A DNA stretch of 64,000 bases from JBBQDZ01 sp038237515 (GCA_038237515.1 JBBRYP010000007.1:21986-85985), one strand, 5' to 3'. Counted from the first letter of the stretch, positions 1 through 8,623 are shown. Notes: generated by a model not told the origin, from the sequence alone. A program made the numbers and translations.

Positions 1-2
1 TC

Positions 3-905
3 TGCCTCGGCACGACGATGGGCGAGTCCTGCTGGATCGAGGCCTGGCCGCCCGAGAGCCTCGTCGCCGGCGATGGTCCGGCGGCCGAGCTGCTGCGCTC
101 AGCTCCGGAGCAGGTCGGTTTCGACGCCGCGGCTCTGCTCGGACTCGAGGGGCGGGTGACCGTGCTCGGGGGCGCCTGCGCCGCCGGAAACTACGCGATC
201 GGGCACGCCGCCGACCTCGTCCGCCTCGGCCGCGCGGAGCGGGTACTCGCCGGGGGCGTCGACGCCTTCTCGCGGGTTGCCTTCACGGGTTTCGCGCGCC
301 TGGGCGCTCTCGCCTCGGAGGCGTGCCGCCCCTTCAGCGCCGATCGCGACGGCATCGTCCTGGCCGAGGGGGCCGGGATGATCGTGGTCGAGTCACGGGA
401 GGCGGCGGAGGCGCGAGGTGTACGGCCGCTGGCACTCCTCGCCGGCTTCGGACTCTCGAGCGACGCCTTCCACATCGTCAGCCCCGATCCCGCCGGCCGC
501 GGCGCGGCGCGCGCGATGGAAGCGGCACTCGCGGATGCAGGGCTCGCCGGGGGCGAGATCGACTACGTCTGCGCCCACGGCACGGGCACGCCCGCGAACG
601 ACCGCGCGGAGGTGGCGGCCGCGGAGGCGATCTTCGGAACCCGGAAGGTGCCGATGAGCTCGATCAAGGCCCTCACCGGTCATGCCCTCGGGGCCTCGAG
701 CGCCCTGGAGGCGGTGGCGTGCATCCTGGCGCTGCGGGAACAGACCGCGCCGCCGACCTGGAACTTTCGAGCGCGCGATCCCGAGTGCGACTGGGACGTC
801 GTCCCCAACGAGCCGCGGCCCCTTCGCCTCGCGCGCGTCCTCAACAACGCCTACGCCTTCGGCGGCAACAACGCGTCGCTCGTCCTCGAGCATCCCGAGC
901 CGTGA
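3..905 (+). CDS. beta-ketoacyl-ACP synthase (KAS II/FabF-like), 5'-truncated by window edge
   Basis: Thiolase-fold condensing enzyme for decarboxylative Claisen condensation of acyl and malonyl-ACP units. The frame is open to the window edge and the text before the first ATG (18) already reads as family sequence (LGTTMGE), so the true start lies upstream. The catalytic Cys is in GGACAAGN (codon 177-179); the two His are in CAHGTGTPAND and KALTGHALG; the C-terminal NNxxFGGNNAS motif is present. It overlaps the next gene by GTGA. Pairing with a second, degenerate synthase resembles type II polyketide, aryl-polyene or other specialised fatty-acid systems rather than housekeeping FabF. Family assignment is firm; product unknown. 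Confidence 0.9.
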   Translation, partial: CLGTTMGESCWIEAWPPESLVAGDGPAAELLRSAPEQVGFDAAALLGLEGRVTVLGGACAAGNYAIGHAADLVRLGRAERVLAGGVDAFSRVAFTGFARLGALASEACRPFSADRDGIVLAEGAGMIVVESREAAEARGVRPLALLAGFGLSSDAFHIVSPDPAGRGAARAMEAALADAGLAGGEIDYVCAHGTGTPANDRAEVAAAEAIFGTRKVPMSSIKALTGHALGASSALEAVACILALREQTAPPTWNFRARDPECDWDVVPNEPRPLRLARVLNNAYAFGGNNASLVLEHPEP

Positions 906-1879
906 GCGCAGCGGGAGCGCTCGTCCTCGGCTCCGGCTCGATCTCCTGGCGCGGAACGGGAGCCGCGGCGTTGACGGCGGCGGCGGCGCGCGGCGGTGAG
1001 ATGGCGCCACGGACGATCGAGCGCTTCGACCCGGCGGACTACCTGGAGCTGCGCGGCCTGCGTCCGCTCTCGCGCGCGAGCCTACTCGCGTGCGTGGCCG
1101 CCGCCGGCGCGCTTCGCCATCCGGAGGAGCCACCCGGCGAGCGCGACCGGCGGGCGGTCGTCCTTGGCACGCGTTGGGCGAGCCTCGAGCCGCTCTTCCA
1201 GTTCGAGCGCTCCGCCGCGACGGACGGGCCGTCGCTCGTCAGTCCCAGCCAGTTTCCGAACGTCGTCGTCAACGCCCACGCCGGCTACCTCGGGATCCTC
1301 TTCGGCTTCGCCGGGCCGAACGTCACGCTCTGCGGGCCGAGCGCCGGCCTCGAGGCCGTCGGCGAGGCCGCCGAGATGCTCTCGCTTCGCAGGGCCGACC
1401 ACGCCCTCGCCGGCGGCGTGGAGGCGCTCTCGAAGCTCCTTCTGGACGCGCTCGCAGGCGGTGACGGAGAAGCGGGCCCCGAGCCTCCAGGGGAGGGGGC
1501 CGGTCTCCTCCTCCTCGGCCGGGAGGCGGCGCCTGGTGAGCGTGCGGAGGCGCGTGTCGGCGGTTTCGCCTCCGCCCACCTCGGCGGTCGCGAGCCGCGG
1601 GATGCGCGATCGGCAGTGCTCGGGCGCGCCCTCGAGGAGGCGGGCGTCCGAACGGAGGAGATCGGCGCGGTCTGGTTCGACGGCGCAGACCCGCCGGGGT
1701 CGTGGCCGCCCGAGCGCCTTCACGCGCTCGCTACGGTCGCCGGAACGTGCGGGGCTGCCGGGGGAGCGCTCGCGGCGGCGGCGGCCGCGGACGCGGTCGC
1801 CACGAACGGAAAGCCGGCGCTCGCCGCGGCTTTGCCCCCGATCGGAACTCAGTGCGCGCTCGTGCTCACCCCGCCGTAG
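902..1879 (+). CDS. degenerate beta-ketoacyl synthase (chain-length-factor-like partner)
   Basis: 325 residues from a GTG overlapping the upstream stop (GTGA), so translationally coupled to the active synthase. It keeps the condensing-enzyme scaffold (GPNVTLCGPSAGLEAV, then HALAGGVEALS), but the position that should carry the nucleophilic Cys aligns with Pro in CGPSAG, and neither catalytic HGTGT nor GH motif is visible. Length is shorter than the usual 400 residues. By analogy with KS-beta/CLF subunits it probably forms a heterodimer with the first synthase without condensing itself; that role is inference. The alternative is a decaying paralogue, but the coupled start and intact frame favour function. 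Confidence 0.72.
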   Translation: MSAAGALVLGSGSISWRGTGAAALTAAAARGGEMAPRTIERFDPADYLELRGLRPLSRASLLACVAAAGALRHPEEPPGERDRRAVVLGTRWASLEPLFQFERSAATDGPSLVSPSQFPNVVVNAHAGYLGILFGFAGPNVTLCGPSAGLEAVGEAAEMLSLRRADHALAGGVEALSKLLLDALAGGDGEAGPEPPGEGAGLLLLGREAAPGERAEARVGGFASAHLGGREPRDARSAVLGRALEEAGVRTEEIGAVWFDGADPPGSWPPERLHALATVAGTCGAAGGALAAAAAADAVATNGKPALAAALPPIGTQCALVLTPP

Positions 1880-1903
1880 CCGCGCCGGACAAGAATGCGT
1901 TAG

Positions 1904-2065
1904 GGGCCTGTCCGGAAAGTGGCCACGGTGGATGACACGCGGCACGCGTCTCGAGGCAAGAACGCAGGGAGCGTCGGATATGCAGGCATATCTGCGCGAC
2001 CGAGGACGCCGCATCGAGGCGCGTGACGCCTGTCAGGCGCCCTGGTTCACTTTTTGGACGGGCCC
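1904..2065. mobile_element. MITE-like element, copy 1 (162 bp, TIRs, TTAG duplication)
   Basis: Non-coding element ending in imperfect inverted repeats: GGGCCTGTCCGGAAAGTG at the left and the complement of CACTTTTTGGACGGGCCC at the right. It is flanked by TTAG at 1900-1903 and again at 2066-2069, which looks like a 4-bp target duplication. A second copy lies at 33002-33162; I count about a dozen differences, with an identical block of more than 60 bp in the right half. No transposase is encoded, so it would be mobilised in trans. TNA/CTAG-type targets are used by some IS5-group elements; assignment to a parent family is not possible here. Confidence 0.8.
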
Positions 2066-2073
2066 TTAGAAGC

Positions 2074-2184
2074 TCAGCGGCGCCCGGACGTCGGTGGCGC
2101 CGGCTGCTTGCGCTTCTCGCGCTCCTTCTTCTTGCGCCGGCGCTCGTTCTTCCAGCGCGTCGGCGCTCTCGATCCGCGTCCCAT
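2074..2184 (-). CDS. 36-aa highly basic small protein
   Basis: A small frame: ATG at 2184, TGA at 2074-2076. The product starts MGRGSRAPTRWKNERRRKKK and ends in GRR; 17 of 36 residues are Lys or Arg and there is a single Trp. Composition and Lys/Arg-rich helix suggest nucleic-acid or ribosome binding, as seen for several tiny actinobacterial proteins. It lies 3 bp downstream (in transcription terms) of the neighbouring secreted-protein gene region and its stop is 5 bp from the MITE target duplication. No strong Shine-Dalgarno sequence is visible. I recognise no named family; the non-random Trp-Lys-Asn-Glu-Arg run is the main support. Confidence 0.5.
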   Translation of the reverse strand: MGRGSRAPTRWKNERRRKKKEREKRKQPAPPTSGRR

Positions 2185-2194
2185 CCGCTCGACT

Positions 2195-2737
2195 CTACCG
2201 CCCGCCCGCAGCGATCGCCTCGTTCGCGAGCGCGACCAGCACGGCCCGCGGGTTCCGAGGAAGATCCTTCACCTGCCAGCTGTAGAGGATCCCGCCTCGG
2301 CGAAACCAAAGCGAGGCGGGCGAGCACGACGCGCCGCAGCCGACGGGGTGGTAGGCCGCCGGTGTCCCGTCGGCGAGCTTCACTTTCGCCCGCTCGGGCA
2401 GCGACTTGCCTCGCTCAGCCTGGAAGGATGCGATGAAACACGCGGTCGCGCCGCCGCAGCGCGGCGCCGCGGCCAGGACGAGCACCCAGCCTCCCGCAGC
2501 TTTCCCGCCCCCGGCGTAGACACGCGGCGTGCGGTCGGCGAGGGTGAGCGTGCGTGGCAGCAAGACCGTTACGCGCGAGCTCCGGGCGGAGGGGAGCCGT
2601 TCGCGAAAGGCCGCGAGGAGGTTGATCGAGGGCGACGCCCCCGCCGGCGCGCCCCCCGAGCCGCCGAGCGCGGCCGACGCCACGAGAGCGCAAGCAAGCG
2701 ACAGCCTCCCGGCGTGTCGAAGGAGTCGAGAGATCAC
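2195..2737 (-). CDS. secreted hypothetical protein
   Basis: 180 residues from GTG 2737; an ATG at 2785 would add a 16-residue arginine-containing extension. The shorter form gives a classic signal peptide: basic start (ISRLLRHAGR), hydrophobic core (LSLACALVASAAL), then Gly/Ala/Ser-rich cleavage region about residues 25-35. The mature part carries Cys residues in APRCGG, ACFIAS and VGCGASCSPAS that could form disulphides outside the membrane. No domain recognised. It is divergent from the alcohol dehydrogenase downstream and co-directional with the 36-aa gene at 2184. Real gene likely; function unknown. Confidence 0.6.
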   Translation of the reverse strand: MISRLLRHAGRLSLACALVASAALGGSGGAPAGASPSINLLAAFRERLPSARSSRVTVLLPRTLTLADRTPRVYAGGGKAAGGWVLVLAAAPRCGGATACFIASFQAERGKSLPERAKVKLADGTPAAYHPVGCGASCSPASLWFRRGGILYSWQVKDLPRNPRAVLVALANEAIAAGGR

Positions 2738-2894
2738 GCGCCGCTCAGGGTAACTCAGGGGTAACGAGCGCGCCGGCGAAACCATGTGACCGACCTGCCA
2801 GCCGGCGCCCGAACCCCGTCCCGTTGTTTAGGCCGGCCTCGCGGCGAAACGAGCTTCTCTGCGGCATCACCCGGCAACGAAGGAGACGGCGAGC

Positions 2895-4076
2895 ATGAAA
2901 GCCCTGACCTGGCACGGCAAGCGAGACGTTCGCATCGACACGGTTCCCGATCCGGCGATCCAGGAGCCGACCGACGCGATCGTCCGGATCACCTCGACCG
3001 CGATCTGCGGCTCCGACCTCCATCTCTACGAGGTGCTCGGCCCGTTCCTGAAGGAGGGCGACATCCTCGGCCACGAGCCGATGGGGATCGTCGAGGAAGT
3101 GGGCGCCGAGGTTCGAGAGCTCTCCGCGGGCGACCGTGTGGTCATCCCGTTCAACATCTCCTGCGGCACGTGCTTCATGTGCGGCCAGGGTCTTCAGTCG
3201 CAGTGCGAGACGACGCAGGTGCGCGAGCAGGGCATGGGCGCCGCCCTCTTCGGCTACACCAAGTTGTACGGGGCGGTGCCGGGTGGGCAGGCCGAGTTCC
3301 TGCGGGTGCCGTTCGGCAACACCCTGCCGATCAAGGTTCCGGAGGGCCCTCCGGACGACCGCTTCCTCTTCCTCTCCGACGTCCTGCCCACGGCCTGGCA
3401 GGCGGTGGAGTACGCGGCGGTGCCGGAGGGCGGGTCCGTCGTCGTGCTCGGACTCGGTCCGATCGGCGACATGTCCTGCCGGATCGCCTACCACCGCGGC
3501 TACCGCGTCATCGGCGTCGACCTCGTACCGGAGCGGCTCGAGCGGGTACGGCAGCGGGGCATCGAGGTGATCGATCTGAACGAGCACGACGACGATCTCG
3601 CAGACGTGGTCCGCGAGCAGACGGACGGGCGCGGGCCGAACTCCGTCATCGACGCGGTGGGCATGGAGGCGCACGGCGCGCCGGTGGCGAAGGGCGCTCA
3701 GGCGCTCACCTCGCTTCTCCCGGACGCGCTCGCGGCGAAGCTCATGGAGCGGGCGGGCGTCGACCGCCTGCACGCGCTCTACCTCGCGATCGACATCGTC
3801 CGCCGCGGGGGCACGATCTCGCTGATCGGCGTCTACGGCGGCATGTCAGACCCCCTGCCGATGCTGACCCTCTTCGACAAGCAGATCCAGCTACGGATGG
3901 GCCAGGCGAACGTCAAGCACTGGGTGGACGACCTCATGCCCCTGCTGATGGACGGCGACCCGCTCGGCGTCGAGGGCTTCGCGAGCCACCACCTGCCGCT
4001 CGACCAGGCCCCGGACGCCTACGAGAAGTTCCAGAAGAAGGAGGACGGATTCGTCAAGGTCGTCCTCGAGCCGTGA
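2895..4076 (+). CDS. zinc-dependent alcohol dehydrogenase (MDR family)
   Basis: 393 residues, ATG preceded by GAAGGAGA. Medium-chain dehydrogenase/reductase that oxidises an alcohol with NAD(P). Catalytic zinc ligands are Cys38 (AICGSD) and His60-Glu61 (GHE); the structural zinc loop is Cys90, 93, 96 and 104; the Rossmann turn is GLGPIG around residue 195. The sequence resembles the formaldehyde-dehydrogenase/threonine-dehydrogenase-like branch with a long insert after the Rossmann fold. It converges on an aldehyde dehydrogenase 48 bp away, so an alcohol-to-aldehyde-to-acid route is plausible. Substrate not determinable. Confidence 0.9.
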   Translation: MKALTWHGKRDVRIDTVPDPAIQEPTDAIVRITSTAICGSDLHLYEVLGPFLKEGDILGHEPMGIVEEVGAEVRELSAGDRVVIPFNISCGTCFMCGQGLQSQCETTQVREQGMGAALFGYTKLYGAVPGGQAEFLRVPFGNTLPIKVPEGPPDDRFLFLSDVLPTAWQAVEYAAVPEGGSVVVLGLGPIGDMSCRIAYHRGYRVIGVDLVPERLERVRQRGIEVIDLNEHDDDLADVVREQTDGRGPNSVIDAVGMEAHGAPVAKGAQALTSLLPDALAAKLMERAGVDRLHALYLAIDIVRRGGTISLIGVYGGMSDPLPMLTLFDKQIQLRMGQANVKHWVDDLMPLLMDGDPLGVEGFASHHLPLDQAPDAYEKFQKKEDGFVKVVLEP

Positions 4077-4124
4077 CGACGGCGGCGTGCCCGGACCCTG
4101 AGAGGCCGTGCAGGCGCCTCGACA

Positions 4125-5621
4125 TCAAGCCTTCAGCGTGAAGGGATCCTGGATCTCGTCGGAGAGTTCACACCAGACGCTCTTCGTCTGGAGGTACTCG
4201 TTCACGGCTTCGAGGCCGTTCACCCGCCCGAACCCGCTCTGCTTGAACCCGCCGAAGGGCGAGTTGTAGGTCAACGCTCGGTAGGTGTTGATCCAGACGG
4301 TCCCCGCCTGCAGCCGGCGCGCGACCCGGTGCGCGCGCTTGACGTCGCGCGTCCAGATGCCCGCGGCGAGGCCGTAGTCGGTGTCGTTCGCGATCGCGAT
4401 GGCCTCGTCCTCGCCGCGGAAGGGGAGGATCGCGGCCACCGGGCCGAAGATCTCCTCGCGCGCCACGCGGGCGTCGCTCGCCACGTCCGTCAGGATCGTC
4501 GGCTCGTAGAAGAAGCCGTCGGGAAACCCCTCGACCGCCGCTCGGCGACCGCCGACGATCGTTCGGGCGCCCGCGGCGGCCGCGCCGGCCACGTACGAGT
4601 CGATCCGCAGCAGGTGCTCCTCCGTCGCGATCGGGCCCATCTCGGTGGCAGCATCCATCGGATCGCCGAGCCGAAGCGAGCTCGCCCGGGCCGCCAGCCG
4701 CTCGACCAGCTGGTCGTGCACCTCCTCGGCCACGAGGATCCGCGAGCCTGCGACGCACGTCTGTCCACCGGCTGCGAAGATGCCGGCCAGCACCCCGGCC
4801 GTCGCCGCTTCGAGATCCGCATCGGCGAAGACGATGTTCGGGCTCTTGCCGCCGAGCTCCAGGGTGACGCGCGCGAGGCGCGCCCCGGCCGCGGCGGCGA
4901 TCCGGCGGCCCGCCGCCGTGCCGCCGACGAACGTGATCTTCCCCACACGGGCGTCGGCGACGAGCGCGGCCCCCGCGGCGGGACCGCCCGTGACGACATT
5001 GACCACTCCCGGTGGGAACCCCGCCGCCTCGGTCAGCCGCGCAAACTCGACCACACCCGCAGACGCCATCTCTGACGGCTTGATCACGACGGTGTTGCCA
5101 GCCGCGAGAGCCGGTGCCAGAGCGAAGGTCGTCAGCAGGAGCGGCGAGTTCCAGGGCGTGATGATCCCGACCACGCCGATGGGTTCGCGCAGCGTGTAGT
5201 TGAGGACGCTCTGGCGCGGGACCGGGATGACGGATCCTTCGATCTTGTCCGCCAGACCGCCGAAGTAGTACAGCCAGTCCTGGACGATCCGGGCCTGAGT
5301 GAGCATCTCCTTGTAGAGCTTCCCATTCTCGCTCGTCTCTGCGAACGCGATCGACTCGGCGTGCTCCGCCACCAGGTCGCCGAGCCGCATCATCAGCCGT
5401 CCCCTGCGGGTCGGCGAGAGCGACCGCCACGCTTCACCTTCGAAGGCATCCGTCGCCGCCGCGACCGCGAGTGCCACGTCGTCCTCGGCCGCGTCGGCGA
5501 GTTCTGCCCAGGCCTCGCCGCGAACCGGACTGACCGAGCGGATCATCGCTCCCGAGCGAGCGGGCACCTCGGCGCCCGCCACGTACAGGCCGTAGCGCCT
5601 GAGTGCGGTGGCCGTACTCAC
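4125..5621 (-). CDS. NAD(P)-dependent aldehyde dehydrogenase
   Basis: 498 residues, usual length for the ALDH superfamily. Visible signatures: ITPWNSP in the NAD domain, VIKPSE, general-base Glu in LELGGKSP, nucleophilic Cys in GGQTCVAG, and the C-terminal NSPFGGFKQSGFGR. It oxidises an aldehyde to the acid (DhaS/betaine-aldehyde-dehydrogenase-like branch). The start is GTG 5621, overlapping the stop of a small upstream gene by GTGA. It converges with the alcohol dehydrogenase. Family certain, substrate unknown. Confidence 0.93.
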   Translation of the reverse strand: MSTATALRRYGLYVAGAEVPARSGAMIRSVSPVRGEAWAELADAAEDDVALAVAAATDAFEGEAWRSLSPTRRGRLMMRLGDLVAEHAESIAFAETSENGKLYKEMLTQARIVQDWLYYFGGLADKIEGSVIPVPRQSVLNYTLREPIGVVGIITPWNSPLLLTTFALAPALAAGNTVVIKPSEMASAGVVEFARLTEAAGFPPGVVNVVTGGPAAGAALVADARVGKITFVGGTAAGRRIAAAAGARLARVTLELGGKSPNIVFADADLEAATAGVLAGIFAAGGQTCVAGSRILVAEEVHDQLVERLAARASSLRLGDPMDAATEMGPIATEEHLLRIDSYVAGAAAAGARTIVGGRRAAVEGFPDGFFYEPTILTDVASDARVAREEIFGPVAAILPFRGEDEAIAIANDTDYGLAAGIWTRDVKRAHRVARRLQAGTVWINTYRALTYNSPFGGFKQSGFGRVNGLEAVNEYLQTKSVWCELSDEIQDPFTLKA

Positions 5622-5821
5622 ACCGCCGGCTCCGCGCTGAGGTACGTCCAGGGCGCGCAGAAGCTCGGGCTTCCGGAGAAGACGCGCTGCATCGCGTCAC
5701 ACAGCAGCCGGAGCCGTTCCCCCGGGACGCGGGCGACGCCCGAGGGCCAGGGTGAGGGTGCCCCCCGCCGCGCGAGACGCTCGGTCAGGCTCGGGCGAGC
5801 GGATCGGAGATGGGCGACCAC
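5618..5821 (-). CDS. small protein or 3' gene remnant coupled to the aldehyde dehydrogenase
   Basis: 67 codons from GTG 5821, ending in TGA that overlaps the ALDH start (GTGA). Codons in the last 45 residues have strongly GC-biased third positions, as in real genes here, and the C-terminus (LRLLCDAMQRV...FCAPWTYLSAE) does not look like a shadow translation. The frame remains open upstream of the GTG but quality falls off, so this may be the tail of a larger gene whose 5' part was lost. No family recognised. The coupling implies it once did, or still does, set ALDH translation. Confidence 0.45.
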   Translation of the reverse strand: MVAHLRSARPSLTERLARRGAPSPWPSGVARVPGERLRLLCDAMQRVFSGSPSFCAPWTYLSAEPAV

Positions 5822-6124
5822 CAGGGGCGAACGTACCCCTCCGGCGCTTCCGGCGCCACTCCTCGTTTCCCTCCAGGCGGCATTCGCCCCTGGAGCAAGC
5901 CTCGGGCGCTCGCCGGTGGCGGCCGAGTAGAGTCGCCGCGGAGGGCTGCTGGCGATTCCAGGAGAACGCGCAACGATCCGGGACGAGTCGCGACGAGCGG
6001 GTGCGCCAGTGCGGACGCCGGTCGCCGCCGAAGGCTACGCATGCCTCGGCGGAGGGCGCGCCCTCGCCTTCCCCCCGCCGTCCTCCGATCGTGCAGGCGC
6101 AGACCGAGCTCGCGGCGGGCTTCG
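5822..6124. other. intergenic region without a clear gene
   Basis: About 300 bp between the small ALDH-coupled frame and the enolase-superfamily gene. Several frames are open on both strands, but their products are Arg/Pro/Gly-rich shadow translations. I see no convincing promoter, terminator or repeat; the divergent promoters for the two flanking operons should lie here. Confidence 0.4.
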
Positions 6125-7291
6125 ATGAGCCGCCAAGTCGCCGAGATCCGCCTCCACCCGATTTCGGTCCCGCTCCGGCAGGCGTTCTGGATGTCGCTCG
6201 AGCCCTATCGCGTCGCCGCGGAAATCGTCGTCGAGATCGAGACCGACGACGGCCTCGTCGGCGTCGGGGAGATCCACGGGCGACCACAGGCGGACATCGT
6301 CCGTATCCTCGAGGCGCTCGCGCCGTCGCTTCTCGGCGAGGATCCCGTCGACCACGAGAGGATCTGGGAGACGCTCTTCCGCTCGACGTTCAGCCGCGCC
6401 ATCGCGGGATTCGAAGCCCCCGACGGCCAGCCGCACTTCGGAGCGGGGTCGAAACCGCAGCTGATGGCGGCGATCGCCGGGATCGACATCGCCCTCTGGG
6501 ATCTCAAGGCCCGCGCCGCGGGCCTGCCGCTCTACAAGCTTCTGGGCGCCTGCCGCTCGACCGTCCCCTGCTATGCGAGCGGCGGTTACTACGGCCCCGA
6601 GGGCGAGGCGGCGGTCGATGACCTGGTGGTGGAGATGAGCGGCTATGCGGCGCTCGGATTCGACGCCGTGAAGATGAAGGTGGGCGGTCTGGACCTCGCG
6701 AGCGACGTCGAGCGCGCCCGCGCCGTGCGCGAGGCTCTGCCGGACGTCCGGATCATGCTCGACGCCAACTCGGCCTACGACGTCCCGGCCGCGATCGAGG
6801 CGGCGCGCGCATTCGAGCCGCTCGACATCCACTGGCTCGAGGAGCCGGTCGCCTGGTTCGATCCCGTCTTCGGGCTCGGCCGCGTGGCCGCGGCCACGTC
6901 GATCCCGCTCGCGAGCGGCGAGCGCGAGCTCCACCGATACGGCTGCCGCGACCTCGTCGACCACAGCGGCATTCGCTACCTGCAGTTCGACTGCACCCGC
7001 GCCGGCGGGGTGACCGAATGGCTCCGCTGTGCCGCCTACGCCGGGGCGCACGGGATCCTGATGGCACCTCACCACGACCCACAGATCCACGGCCACCTGC
7101 TGGCCGCGGTCCCGAACGGCTCCGTCCTCGAGGTTTTTCCGAACCCGGTCCGGGACCCGCTCTGGAGCGAGCTCTTCGTCGAGCAGCCCCCCGTCCTCGA
7201 CGGGGAGCTCGTGCTCGGCGACACGCCCGGTCTCGGGATCGTGCTGAACCGTGAGACCCTCGACCGCTACGCCGTTTCGGCAGCCCGCTGA
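6125..7291 (+). CDS. mandelate racemase/muconate lactonizing enzyme-family (enolase superfamily) protein
   Basis: 388 residues from ATG 6125. Barrel enzymes of this family abstract a proton alpha to a carboxylate, typically dehydrating sugar acids or epimerising. Catalytic elements: KxK in VKMKVGG, metal ligands Asp in MLDANSAYD, Glu in WLEEPVAW and Glu in ASGERE, and His in PHHDPQIHG, which places it near the mandelate-racemase/sugar-acid-dehydratase branch. It is followed 22 bp later by MetE-like enzyme 1 and then by a TIM-barrel isomerase, suggesting one operon. Substrate inferred only as a carboxylated, probably sugar-derived compound. Confidence 0.9.
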   Translation: MSRQVAEIRLHPISVPLRQAFWMSLEPYRVAAEIVVEIETDDGLVGVGEIHGRPQADIVRILEALAPSLLGEDPVDHERIWETLFRSTFSRAIAGFEAPDGQPHFGAGSKPQLMAAIAGIDIALWDLKARAAGLPLYKLLGACRSTVPCYASGGYYGPEGEAAVDDLVVEMSGYAALGFDAVKMKVGGLDLASDVERARAVREALPDVRIMLDANSAYDVPAAIEAARAFEPLDIHWLEEPVAWFDPVFGLGRVAAATSIPLASGERELHRYGCRDLVDHSGIRYLQFDCTRAGGVTEWLRCAAYAGAHGILMAPHHDPQIHGHLLAAVPNGSVLEVFPNPVRDPLWSELFVEQPPVLDGELVLGDTPGLGIVLNRETLDRYAVSAAR

Positions 7292-7313
7292 CACCACGAC
7301 GAAGGAGGGAACG

Positions 7314-8564
7314 ATGGCATTCACCGCCACCAAGGACCTGATGCTTCCGGCCACGGTCACCGGCTCTTGGCCGCGACCGCGCTGGTACACCGAGAACATG
7401 TGGGGGCGGCCGCTGGACACGGCCATGATGGACCCCTGGTACCGCGAGCAGTTCTCGGACGCCCACGCGGTCGTCGTCTCCGACCAGGCTCGCGCAGGCC
7501 TCGACATCGTCACGAGCGGCGACTATCACCTCGACGAGGACGTCGCAGGCCGCTCCTGGCACCACTACCCGCTCCAGCGCTGGAAGGGTCTGGAGCACGA
7601 GGAGCTCCAGACCGAGAAGACGCGCTCTCCCCTCCTCTCGTACCCGGTCGGGACGATGCTCGACTCGATCTACAAGACGTGGCGCTGGCCACGCGTCATC
7701 GACAAGGTGGAGCACGATCCGAAGAACCCGCTCGAGTACGCCAAGATCTGGCGGCTGACGCAGCAGGCTGCCGCAGCTTCCGGCAAGCACGTGAAGTTCG
7801 GTACGTGCTCGGCGCAGGTGCTCGCCTTCTTCCTCGACAGCCACAGCGGGCACTACGACCTCGACGATAAGAAGCAGGTCACCTGGGACATGGCCGAGGC
7901 GATGAACCTGGAGCTGAAGCAGCTCGTGGCGTCCGGTTGCAAGGTGATCCAGGTCGAGGAGCCGACGCTCCACTTCATGGCCTGCTACTACCCGGAGATG
8001 ACCGATCTGCTCGACTTCCTCGTCGACTGCTTCAACCGGGAGGTCGAGGGGCTCGACGAGGCGGAGGTCTGGATCCACACCTGCTGGGGCAACCCGAACA
8101 TGCAGAAGGTGTTCTCGGACGAGTCGTACGCCAACTCCGTGGAGATCTACCTCGAGCGGCTGAAGGGGGACGTCTGGACGATCGAGGCTACCGAGAACGA
8201 CCTCAAGGAGCTCCCGCTCTTCGCGCCCTATAAGGACTCGCTGAAGAAGAAGGTCGCCGTCGGCGTGGTTAGCCACCGCACGCTCCAGGCCGACTTCCCG
8301 GAGGTGATCGCCGACCGCGTGCGCCGCGCGCTCGAGCACATCCCGGCCGACAAGCTCGTGCTCTCCACCGACTGCGGCTTCGGCCGGCAGGGGTTCAACC
8401 GGCACGTCGCCTTCTACAAGGCAACCGGGATCCCACTCGCGCGGAACATCGTGCTCAAGGAACTCGGCGTCGAGGAGCGCTACATCCCGGCCGCCGACGA
8501 GCGCCTTGCCTGGGACTACCTGCCCGACTACGAGCCCCACACCCACCTCGCACCTCTCCGGTAG
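7314..8564 (+). CDS. MetE-like zinc alkyltransferase 1 (cobalamin-independent methionine synthase C-domain family)
   Basis: 416 residues, ATG with GAAGGAGGGAACG ahead. UROD/MetE C-terminal barrel only; the MetE N-terminal half is absent. Zinc site: His-x-Cys in IHTCWGN, Glu in QVEEPTLH, Cys in STDCGFGR. The family activates a thiol on zinc to accept an alkyl group: homocysteine in MetE, coenzyme M in epoxyalkane:CoM transferase. A catabolic operon context (dehydratase upstream, isomerase downstream) argues against methionine synthesis. Paralogues lie at 18892 and 58088. Family firm, reaction unknown. Confidence 0.85.
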   Translation: MAFTATKDLMLPATVTGSWPRPRWYTENMWGRPLDTAMMDPWYREQFSDAHAVVVSDQARAGLDIVTSGDYHLDEDVAGRSWHHYPLQRWKGLEHEELQTEKTRSPLLSYPVGTMLDSIYKTWRWPRVIDKVEHDPKNPLEYAKIWRLTQQAAAASGKHVKFGTCSAQVLAFFLDSHSGHYDLDDKKQVTWDMAEAMNLELKQLVASGCKVIQVEEPTLHFMACYYPEMTDLLDFLVDCFNREVEGLDEAEVWIHTCWGNPNMQKVFSDESYANSVEIYLERLKGDVWTIEATENDLKELPLFAPYKDSLKKKVAVGVVSHRTLQADFPEVIADRVRRALEHIPADKLVLSTDCGFGRQGFNRHVAFYKATGIPLARNIVLKELGVEERYIPAADERLAWDYLPDYEPHTHLAPLR

Positions 8565-8623
8565 CCGAGGCCCCGGGGGAGGCGCGCCGCGCTGCGCCTC
8601 CCCCGCCCGACCAAAGGAGGCAG

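Noticed and set aside
7314..8564. Housekeeping methionine synthase MetE
   Set aside because: The N-terminal half is absent, and operon context is catabolic; the same applies to the genes at 18892 and 58088.
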